From G020354785 sp964580815 (GTDB lineage Bacteria; Bacteroidota; Bacteroidia; Bacteroidales; UBA10428), in NCBI GenBank assembly GCA_964580815.1, contig CAZOLY010000016.1, positions 1-31,815 of the forward strand: 31,815 nt of DNA. The letters run 5' to 3'. Position 1 is the first letter of the stretch. Every line of letters begins with the position of its first letter. The notes under the pieces are model-generated. The model was given only the letters and a program-made list of their open reading frames with translations. It ran no database searches and was not told the origin of the DNA. A program made the translations under genes and the position numbers. Of this stretch, positions 25,578 to 31,815 are shown one piece after another.

Positions 25578-28500
25578 CTAATCTGAAAATATGATTTTTA
25601 CCGTTTCAACAAAATTGTCTGTTTCTATTTGTACAATATATATCCCATGGGATAAACCAAGGTTTCTCAGGTTCAGCTCATCATTATTTCCTGTAATGCC
25701 TTGATAGACGAGCATTCCGTTTATATTATACAGTTTAACAGTAAACTGCTGGTATTCTTCAGCAGAATTCATGCTTATGATTATATAATCCGTTGCCGGA
25801 TTCGGATAAACGGTGATATTACCTCTTTTAATTATCTCAGGCACAAATATACCGGTTAGGCCGTCATCATCTTTAAATGGAGAGCCATTGACAAGCAAAG
25901 AAGAGCGCCAGTACAGCGGATCATTGGGATCTCCTGTAGGATTAAATACCGTTGACACCAGTGAAAATCCGAGTCCGTCCGGCCTGTTTGGCCACGGACT
26001 GTTGTCATAATATGTAAAGTGAATAATCTCTTCAGATAAAGAATTTGTAAGCAGCACCTCTTCTGATGAATTGGAGAAGTTACCTTTGAAATTTCCTGAT
26101 GGTATCATCCCGTAATACTCATAAAACTTGGTTGGCTTGGAAGCGATAACAAAAAAATTCTTGGGCCCGAGGACAGCATTATCAGGGAATTCATAATATA
26201 CGGCCGAATCAAGTACCAGTCCGCTTAAATTAATCGATGTTTCGCCAATGTTCTTGAATTCAATAAACTCAAGGTCCTTGCCCGAATAAATTGTATCTGT
26301 TCCGACAATATAATCTGCGGGGTGGTAGTGAAGCTCTGTAACTTTAAGGTTGGAGTAATCATCTTCCTGTCCGAGGAATATCACATTTTTAAGGGCGCTC
26401 CAGGTCCCGTTATCATATATGCGTGCCTTTAGAATTGTTGAATTGTCTATTTCCATCTCTTCACCGTCTCCCATTGCAGTTGCAGAGGATGATATCCCTC
26501 CTCCAATAAGCCGGGGATCGTCATTATTAAGAGTATAATATATTGTTCCTGAAGAGTTTGGGTTTTCAACAGTGACATTCATGCTTGAATTTAGTGAATA
26601 TTGGCTTTCTTCAAGCAGTCCTTCCGAATTTCTTACATCAGGGGGCTCTACTGCCGGGTAAAGGTTCTCTGCTTTAAGCTGATCCATAACTATACCGGTT
26701 CTTACCGGGAAAAACATGGTCCGCACTGTCTGAATTTCAGGCCACCAGTTATTGTCTTTTGTGTAGGGGCTGCTGGTTTTTGCATCGCCCCAGCGTGCTG
26801 ATTCAGCGATGATGGCAGTATCAATCTGCCTGACCCTTTTATCAAATCTTTCCAGGCATTTCTGTGGTGTATAAACACCATTGCCCGTAAGGAGCTTATG
26901 TGCCCTGTCTGCAAAGTGCATCCTGTATTCTGCATTCTGTGATAACTTGTAATGCAGCCATTGCGGGTGAAAGGATCCGAAACCATCAACCTGCATTTTG
27001 TATGTACTGCTTATAGAACCTATATTAACCCTGTTCTCATCAATTCCTATGCCCGGCCATGCACTATAATAAAACAAGGCATGTTCGGCATCGTGGTTAT
27101 AGAAAGTAAATCCTTTTGATTTGTCCTTCCTGTCAAAAATAGCATAAAAGTTATTCGGCCCTTTGTTACTTCCGAACGAAGATGTCGGGGCATCAAAATT
27201 ACCCGTATAGAATATGCCTATCATGTAATCAATAAGGTTGTCTATATCTACAAGGACTTCTGAACCTTTCACAGGTTTGCCGTATTCGTTTTTGCCCTCA
27301 AGGGCAAAATAATCGCTGTTATTCTGAAAACCCGTGCCGCATTTATTCCATAACAGCTGCCATGTGTCAAGGTTGCCATCCGATGCCTCAATCTGGTATA
27401 CATAATTTTCCGTATTGACTTTCACTACATCATAATCTTCCCTGTTATCGCCGAGATAGTCGGCTGCAAAGCGGGCATCCGAGCGTTCCTGTGTCTGAAA
27501 CAGGCCCCAGTACATTCCGTCAAGGTAAAGATGATAGTAACGGCTTCTTGTATATGGCTGGTCCGTCGCGCCCTGCGAATCGCGTGAAAATACTTCGCGC
27601 ACCATAGTATTGCGGCTGTCGCCGGTGCTCCATGCATAATTTTGTGATGTTCTCAGATCAACCTTGTCGTATTCCATGGCACCCTCGTCATCGAATAAGG
27701 GAAAGCGCAGTTTGGCATCCCCGTATTGAGATCTGAAGAACAGCCTGAAAGCATGCTTTGGGAAATCATTATGGCGGCTCCATCCCCCCCGTATCCTGAG
27801 TCCGGCATTTACGTTGAAACCAGGCGATCCGTCAGGATTAATAAGTTCGACCGAACATTCCCTTTCCCACTCTTCGCCGTGGCCCTCAGCATTCACATAA
27901 ATTCCTGTTGCAGGGTCAAAAAGGTTGGCCAGGTCAGTGACCACGGATATGGTTGGAATTTCACGCAATGCATCGTCAATAAGGCTCGAATAGCGGCTGT
28001 CGTTGACAACATCAGGATCCATATCGAGATCAATCCACTGTCCGTTTACGTCTCCGCTTGGCCAGTCTCCTCCCGGATATGACTGGGTTTTTACTTTGTC
28101 AATGAAAATATAAGTTCTTGTTTCAGGTATGGAAGGCAGGTAACCGTCTTTGGTTAGTGAAGCCCTGATAACCACACCCGGTGTTGCCGGACGCCCTACG
28201 GTGGAAACCGGATTTATGGTAACCGTTACCTCTGAGCCACCGGTAAACGAATTAGCCGAGCTGCGCGGATCGCTGCCATCCAGCGTATATACAATACCTG
28301 CTGCAGGATCAGGCGAATCCATGGTAAGACTGAAAAAAGTTTCGTAAAATCCTGCATCATGACTGAATGATATGCCAACGGTATCAATAAGCTCAGGTAT
28401 GCCGGGCGTTGCATCTATGCTCATATCAAAATGAAAGTCGCTGCTTCCCGAAAGAGTTATATTTAATCCCACTATTGCAAGTGTATTCTGCCCTTCAAAC

Positions 28501-28979
28501 AGCGTTATATCACCGGCATCAACAATAAAAGATTCCGGCGTCCCTGATTCATGGAGTCCGGTAGCCGAGTCATTATAAAATATAACTTCCGGGGCAAACT
28601 GACTTAATGCTTCCTCTCCGTTTATCCAAATTACGAAACCATCATCGTAATCCACAGACAGGTTCAACTGGTGTATGTTGGCAGCATTGGCAGCATTAAA
28701 CGTTGTGCGCATAAAAACCGTTGTATAGGAACCCTGCATATCATTAAGGAGGGTGCCCCCTGAGCCATCCCCATACCAGAACGGAGCGTAACCCGTTGAC
28801 CATCCCGCATCATTAAAACCGGGATCCATCCAGTTTGCAGGTAATCCCGAAGCATTAATACCTTTCAGATATTTATACTGGGATTGAAATCCGAAATTGA
28901 TCTGGGCATTAAGTGTAAAAAATAATGCTCCTGATAAAACAAATATGAAAAATGATTTTAAAATAACTCTTTGTACCAC
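25578..28979 (-). CDS. Secreted CotH-kinase/lamin-tail protein with a kind-A T9SS sorting domain
   Basis: 1133 residues. Signal peptide about 1-26 (FFTLNAQ). A beta-sandwich domain (about 27-190) and a chitobiase C-terminal-like module (about 215-290; IVYTLDGSDP) precede a CotH kinase-like domain of about 330-760. Visible CotH elements are LRIRGGWSRHNDFPKHAFRLFFR near residue 400 (candidate ATP-contacting lysine), QERSDARFAADYLG and FYNHDAEHALF near 628 (candidate metal-binding aspartate). A second chitobiase-like module (about 805-860; IYYTLNNDDP), a lamin-tail domain (about 879-1040; VTELHYHPAD) and a T9SS kind-A tail (about 1050-1133; ITVYPNPATDYIIIS) follow. Some CotH proteins are true secreted kinases; whether this one is active cannot be told here. 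It has its own terminator and no operon partners. Confidence 0.92.
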   Translation of the reverse strand: MVQRVILKSFFIFVLSGALFFTLNAQINFGFQSQYKYLKGINASGLPANWMDPGFNDAGWSTGYAPFWYGDGSGGTLLNDMQGSYTTVFMRTTFNAANAANIHQLNLSVDYDDGFVIWINGEEALSQFAPEVIFYNDSATGLHESGTPESFIVDAGDITLFEGQNTLAIVGLNITLSGSSDFHFDMSIDATPGIPELIDTVGISFSHDAGFYETFFSLTMDSPDPAAGIVYTLDGSDPRSSANSFTGGSEVTVTINPVSTVGRPATPGVVIRASLTKDGYLPSIPETRTYIFIDKVKTQSYPGGDWPSGDVNGQWIDLDMDPDVVNDSRYSSLIDDALREIPTISVVTDLANLFDPATGIYVNAEGHGEEWERECSVELINPDGSPGFNVNAGLRIRGGWSRHNDFPKHAFRLFFRSQYGDAKLRFPLFDDEGAMEYDKVDLRTSQNYAWSTGDSRNTMVREVFSRDSQGATDQPYTRSRYYHLYLDGMYWGLFQTQERSDARFAADYLGDNREDYDVVKVNTENYVYQIEASDGNLDTWQLLWNKCGTGFQNNSDYFALEGKNEYGKPVKGSEVLVDIDNLIDYMIGIFYTGNFDAPTSSFGSNKGPNNFYAIFDRKDKSKGFTFYNHDAEHALFYYSAWPGIGIDENRVNIGSISSTYKMQVDGFGSFHPQWLHYKLSQNAEYRMHFADRAHKLLTGNGVYTPQKCLERFDKRVRQIDTAIIAESARWGDAKTSSPYTKDNNWWPEIQTVRTMFFPVRTGIVMDQLKAENLYPAVEPPDVRNSEGLLEESQYSLNSSMNVTVENPNSSGTIYYTLNNDDPRLIGGGISSSATAMGDGEEMEIDNSTILKARIYDNGTWSALKNVIFLGQEDDYSNLKVTELHYHPADYIVGTDTIYSGKDLEFIEFKNIGETSINLSGLVLDSAVYYEFPDNAVLGPKNFFVIASKPTKFYEYYGMIPSGNFKGNFSNSSEEVLLTNSLSEEIIHFTYYDNSPWPNRPDGLGFSLVSTVFNPTGDPNDPLYWRSSLLVNGSPFKDDDGLTGIFVPEIIKRGNITVYPNPATDYIIISMNSAEEYQQFTVKLYNINGMLVYQGITGNNDELNLRNLGLSHGIYIVQIETDNFVETVKIIFSD

Positions 28980-29313
28980 GATATTTCCCCTGTTTATTAA
29001 GTATTTGACATTTGAATTATGTAATAATTATACGAATTGTATAACGAACTGTTACTAAATAAGTTTAATATATTTCACTAAAGGAATATTTTAAAAAATG
29101 TGAAAATAATCAAAATATTTGAATGTTTTTATATCAGCAACAAATAGCATTTGCTTTATTATAAACACAGAATAAATCAAATTGTACTCATAACAAATAT
29201 AATAATGCTTGCCTGCCGGTAAAAACCGCATTAAGCTATAAATATTTTAAATAATAGTTGTCAGATTAAAACACTCACTAGAACAGATGATCTTGCAGAG
29301 ATTTACCCCATAC
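28980..29313. promoter_or_regulatory. 334-bp gene-free region upstream of the CotH gene
   Basis: Strongly AT-rich, with no ORF or RNA gene seen. It contains TTATAC-GAATT-GTATAA (29028-29044), an inverted repeat 49 bp upstream of the CotH start, and AT-only inverted arms AATATTTT/AAAATATT (29085-29119). The minus-strand box TATATTTG (29194-29201) also lies here. No convincing terminator for the FtsB-like gene was found. Confidence 0.35.
29194..29201 (-). promoter_or_regulatory. Possible -7 box (TATATTTG) for the CotH gene
   Basis: Exact TAnnTTTG match on the minus strand, about 215 bases upstream of the CotH start and inside the gap after the FtsB-like gene. No exact TTTG lies at the expected distance; a run of T is there instead. 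Confidence 0.25.
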
Positions 29314-29619
29314 CTAATTTTCTTCAACGATGACAAATATATCTTCGTTCTCTTTTTTCATATAGAATTGTTCCCTGGCAAACTTTTCAAGATTTTCTTT
29401 ATCCGTTCTCAGCTCTTCCAGCCGGTTTTTGTCGTCTTCTATCTTTTTTAAGTAGTATTCTTTCTCCCTGAGCAGTTGTTTATACTCTTTAACGTTCCGG
29501 CGTCTTTCGATTAAATTGTTTTGATCAAAGAAAAGCAGCCATATTATAAAAAACAAAGATGTTAATATATATTTGTTTTTGAGAAAAGTGAATTTATTTA
29601 AAAATTCAATGATTTTCAT
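29314..29619 (-). CDS. FtsB/DivIC-like septum formation protein
   Basis: I chose the ATG at 29619 (101 residues, MKIIEFLNKF), because the start at 29640 would add seven residues without a feature. The protein has a short cytoplasmic N-terminus, one membrane helix (about residues 18-35, YILTSLFFIIWLLFF), a coiled coil (about 45-80, REKEYYLKKIEDDKNRLEELRTDKENLEKFA, rich in Leu/Lys/Glu) and the closing REQFYMKKENEDIFVI that is characteristic of the family. It should sit in the inner membrane as part of the FtsQLB/DivIB-DivIC-FtsL cell-division complex. Eno or other common neighbours are not in the window. It is likely monocistronic, with 334 bp of gene-free DNA downstream. Confidence 0.9.
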   Translation of the reverse strand: MKIIEFLNKFTFLKNKYILTSLFFIIWLLFFDQNNLIERRRNVKEYKQLLREKEYYLKKIEDDKNRLEELRTDKENLEKFAREQFYMKKENEDIFVIVEEN

Positions 29620-29827
29620 TGTATTGATAATATACTGCAAAAATACTTAGTAAGGAGTTAATTTATAAATGATTTTATTAAAATAATTTAATAGTAGTTA
29701 TTATTTATCAACAAAATATTCTTTAAAAAAATTAAATAACAACTAACTTAGAACTTAAAACAAACAATTCATTTGTAAAAAGGTTATAATATTATCTGTC
29801 TATTCTAATTAAAAAATTGAAATTAAA
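29620..29827. promoter_or_regulatory. Divergent promoter region of the FtsB-like and P5C dehydrogenase genes
   Basis: AT-rich, gene-free. A TTTG at 29772-29775 followed 17 bases later by TATCTGTC (29793-29800) is a weak promoter candidate for the plus strand. An imperfect AT-rich inverted repeat (29696-29706 with 29734-29744, one mismatch) is also present. Confidence 0.25.
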
Positions 29828-31459
29828 ATGGCAAAAGATTTTTATACAGTACCATTTCCTGAAAACGAACCCGTATTTGAGTACGGGCAGGGATCAAAAG
29901 AGAGGACAGAACTAAAGGGAGCTATAGATCTTGATTTGCAGTATAAGGTTGAGATACCTATGATTATAGGGGGCAAAGAGGTTGGTTCAGGTAATTTATA
30001 TACTATAAGAGCTCCTCATGATATAAGTCATGAGCTTGGCAAATATCACCAGGGAGATGAAACTCATGTTAATATGGCAATAAATGCCGCATTGTCAGCA
30101 AGGGAAATGTGGGCTGCACTGCCATGGGAGGAGCGTGCAGCGATATTCTTAAAGGCCGCGGAATTGCTGGCGGGGCCCTACCGTGCAAAGATAAATGCAG
30201 CAACAATGCTGGGACAGTCAAAAAATGTGTATCAGGCTGAAATTGACTCTGCCTGCGAATTAATTGACTTTTTGCGGTTTAACGTTAAATATATGACTGA
30301 TATTTATAGTATACAGCCTGAGTCCTCTCCTGGCTCATGGAACAGAATGGAGTGGAGACCTCTTGAAGGTTTTGTTTTTGCTTTGACGCCATTTAATTTT
30401 ACGTCGATAGCAGGCAACCTGCCCACATCTCCTGCAATGCTTGGCAACGTTGTTGTCTGGAAACCTTCAAAATTGCAGGTTTATTCGGCCAGCGTGATTA
30501 TGGAAGTCCTCCTGGAAGCAGGCCTGCCGGAAGGAATAATAAATATGGTGCTTGTTCCGGGACCGGTTGCCGGGAAAGCTATTTTCGGAAATCCTGATTT
30601 TGCAGGTTTTCATTATACAGGTTCAACAGAAGTGTTTCAGGGGATATGGAAGATCATTGGACTTACTATTAATAAATATAAAACATATCCGCGAATCGTC
30701 GGCGAAACAGGGGGTAAGGATTTTATATTTGTCCATGAATCGGCTGATCCTAAGCAAACGGTTACAGCCCTGTCAAGAGGGGCTTTCGAATACCAGGGAC
30801 AAAAATGCTCGGCTGCCTCAAGGGCCTATATACCCGATAGCCTGTGGCCTGAGATAAAACAGCTATTGACTGATGATATATCATCTTTCAAAATGGGAGG
30901 GCCCGAAGACTTTACTAACTTTATTAATGCAGTGATAGATGAACCTTCATTTGACATTCTTTCAGGGGCAATAGAAAGAATTAAAAAAGACAGGGAAGCA
31001 GAGATAATTATCGGCGGTAATTATAACAAATCAAAGGGTTATTTTATCGAGCCTACAGTTGTTGTAACAAAAGATCCACAATATTTTGCCATGCAGGAAG
31101 AGTTTTTTGGCCCCATATTGACCATATATGTATATTCGTCAAAGAGATTTGAAGAAACACTCGCGTTGTGTGACCGGACTTCAATATACGGATTGACAGG
31201 TTCCATTTTTGCAAATGACAGGCTGGCAATAAACCTGGCAACACGCAAACTCAGAAATGCAGCAGGCAACTTCTATATTAATGATAAACCTACAGGCGCT
31301 GTTGTATCACAACAGCCTTTCGGGGGTTCAAGAGGTTCGGGGACGAACGACAAGTCAGGGTCTATGTTAAACTTGTTCAGGTGGCTGTCACCCCGCGTCA
31401 TTAAAGAAAATTTCATGCCCCCGACAGATTACAGGTATCCGCATATGGAAGAGAACTAG
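29828..31459 (+). CDS. pruA: L-glutamate gamma-semialdehyde (P5C) dehydrogenase
   Basis: 543 residues, the size of the stand-alone (ALDH4A1-like) enzyme. It oxidises glutamate-5-semialdehyde, the open form of P5C, to glutamate with NAD+, the second step of proline breakdown. The NAD-binding fold shows FALTPFNFTSIAGNLP, VVWKPSKLQVYSA and FHYTGSTEVF. The catalytic pair is E293 (GETGGKDF) and C327 (QGQKCSAASR). PFGGSRGSGTNDKSG near the C-terminus is a family signature for the substrate side. The ATG at 29828 gives the full N-terminal arm. The partner proline dehydrogenase is at 10070-10981 on the other strand. The stop codon overlaps the stop of the convergent TonB-dependent receptor gene by four bases (CTAG). 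Confidence 0.96.
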   Translation: MAKDFYTVPFPENEPVFEYGQGSKERTELKGAIDLDLQYKVEIPMIIGGKEVGSGNLYTIRAPHDISHELGKYHQGDETHVNMAINAALSAREMWAALPWEERAAIFLKAAELLAGPYRAKINAATMLGQSKNVYQAEIDSACELIDFLRFNVKYMTDIYSIQPESSPGSWNRMEWRPLEGFVFALTPFNFTSIAGNLPTSPAMLGNVVVWKPSKLQVYSASVIMEVLLEAGLPEGIINMVLVPGPVAGKAIFGNPDFAGFHYTGSTEVFQGIWKIIGLTINKYKTYPRIVGETGGKDFIFVHESADPKQTVTALSRGAFEYQGQKCSAASRAYIPDSLWPEIKQLLTDDISSFKMGGPEDFTNFINAVIDEPSFDILSGAIERIKKDREAEIIIGGNYNKSKGYFIEPTVVVTKDPQYFAMQEEFFGPILTIYVYSSKRFEETLALCDRTSIYGLTGSIFANDRLAINLATRKLRNAAGNFYINDKPTGAVVSQQPFGGSRGSGTNDKSGSMLNLFRWLSPRVIKENFMPPTDYRYPHMEEN

Positions 31460-31815
31460 AACTCAACCATTATACCTATTGTCGGCAAAATTGTCCCTGA
31501 CGAACTGTCAATTCTTTTTAACCGGTACTCTGTGCTATCATTAAGAAGAATATAGTTGCCGGATTCATCTTTTTCCCTTACAATATAGTCAGGTTGATCG
31601 GCCTGGTAATTATAGAGGTTCTGGATATCAAGGTACAACATTAAAGACCACTTATTAAAGAAGTATTTTTTGTCCACACGTATATCCATCTGATGAAATT
31701 CTTTGAGCCTTTCAGAATTAAACCGGGAGTTATCAGGAAAAGGCCTTCCGCGTGAATCCCAGGCTTCCTTTATTTCAGAGGTTTCCAGATCATACGGTGT
31801 ATAAGGCAAACCTCC
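31456..31815 (-). CDS. C-terminal end of a TonB-dependent outer-membrane receptor (partial)
   Basis: The open frame runs in from the right edge; only the last 119 residues are visible. They fit the end of a TonB-dependent receptor beta barrel: GGLPYTPYD near the edge, a DIRVDKKYFF strand, LMLYLDIQNLYNYQ (the common 'D-x-x-N-L-[FY]-N' strand), and a final strand ending in the aromatic residue F (PTIGIMVEF), as outer-membrane barrels do. The cargo cannot be inferred from this part. Its stop codon overlaps the end of the P5C dehydrogenase gene. Confidence 0.88.
   Translation of the reverse strand, partial: GGLPYTPYDLETSEIKEAWDSRGRPFPDNSRFNSERLKEFHQMDIRVDKKYFFNKWSLMLYLDIQNLYNYQADQPDYIVREKDESGNYILLNDSTEYRLKRIDSSSGTILPTIGIMVEF

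Noticed and set aside
29210..29235. Small hairpin CGGT-AAAA-ACCG downstream of the FtsB-like gene
   Set aside because: A 4-bp stem with no U-tract is too weak to call a terminator.
11000..29300. The secreted-protein block as a mobile genomic island
   Set aside because: No integrase, transposase, tRNA-flanked attachment site or direct repeat ends were found; the content alone is normal for Bacteroidota chromosomes.
29696..29744. Imperfect inverted repeat upstream of P5C dehydrogenase
   Set aside because: Almost pure A/T arms with one mismatch and a 27-base spacer; easily explained by base composition.

Overview
The window looks like a chromosomal stretch of a Bacteroidota bacterium, probably a free-living or environmental Bacteroidales-type lineage. 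The reasons are type IX secretion (T9SS) sorting domains of both kind A and kind B, a PorP/SprF-family outer-membrane protein, PKD and Ig-like adhesin arrays, a TonB-dependent receptor, the PEGYF-type protein behind an ECF sigma factor, moderate to low GC with very AT-rich gaps, little visible Shine-Dalgarno sequence, and promoter-like TAnnTTTG boxes. No tRNA, rRNA, CRISPR array, insertion sequence or phage gene was seen.

Layout. 1-236: end of a YhaN-type ATPase. 305-2362: transketolase. Its 3' end overlaps a convergent, atypical TonB C-terminal protein (2340-3134, minus). 3199-6826 (minus): two tandem WG-repeat lipoproteins. 6827-7095: a divergent control region with two inverted repeats inside an 11-bp direct repeat. 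7096-10035 (plus): an apparent operon of a secreted vWA protein, an ECF sigma factor, a single-pass PEGYF protein (candidate anti-sigma factor) and a Spy/CpxP-like periplasmic protein. 10070-10981 (minus): proline dehydrogenase. 11111-16060 (minus) and 16190-22258 (plus): two giant, divergently transcribed secreted proteins, one with a kind-A T9SS tail and one with a kind-B-like tail. 22537-25543 (plus): PorP/SprF-like protein, anchored OmpH/Skp-like protein and a family 2 glycosyltransferase. 25578-28979 (minus): CotH-kinase/lamin-tail secreted protein. 29314-29619 (minus): FtsB/DivIC-like divisome protein. 29828-31459 (plus): P5C dehydrogenase. 31456-31815 (minus): end of a TonB-dependent receptor.

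How the genes fit together. Most of the window serves the cell envelope and surface. The 2022-residue IgGFc/PKD protein followed by a PorP/SprF-like gene matches the known pairing of kind-B T9SS substrates with an outer-membrane partner. The vWA-sigma-PEGYF-Spy run looks like an envelope-stress signalling cassette and may share its control region with the divergent WG lipoproteins. The two enzymes that oxidise proline to glutamate are both present but lie about 19 kb apart, on either side of the surface-protein block. The least explained items are the vWA-led sigma operon with its palindromic control region, the perfect 12-bp inverted repeat just upstream of the PorP/SprF-like gene, and the OB-like/TonB_C protein that lacks a membrane anchor.
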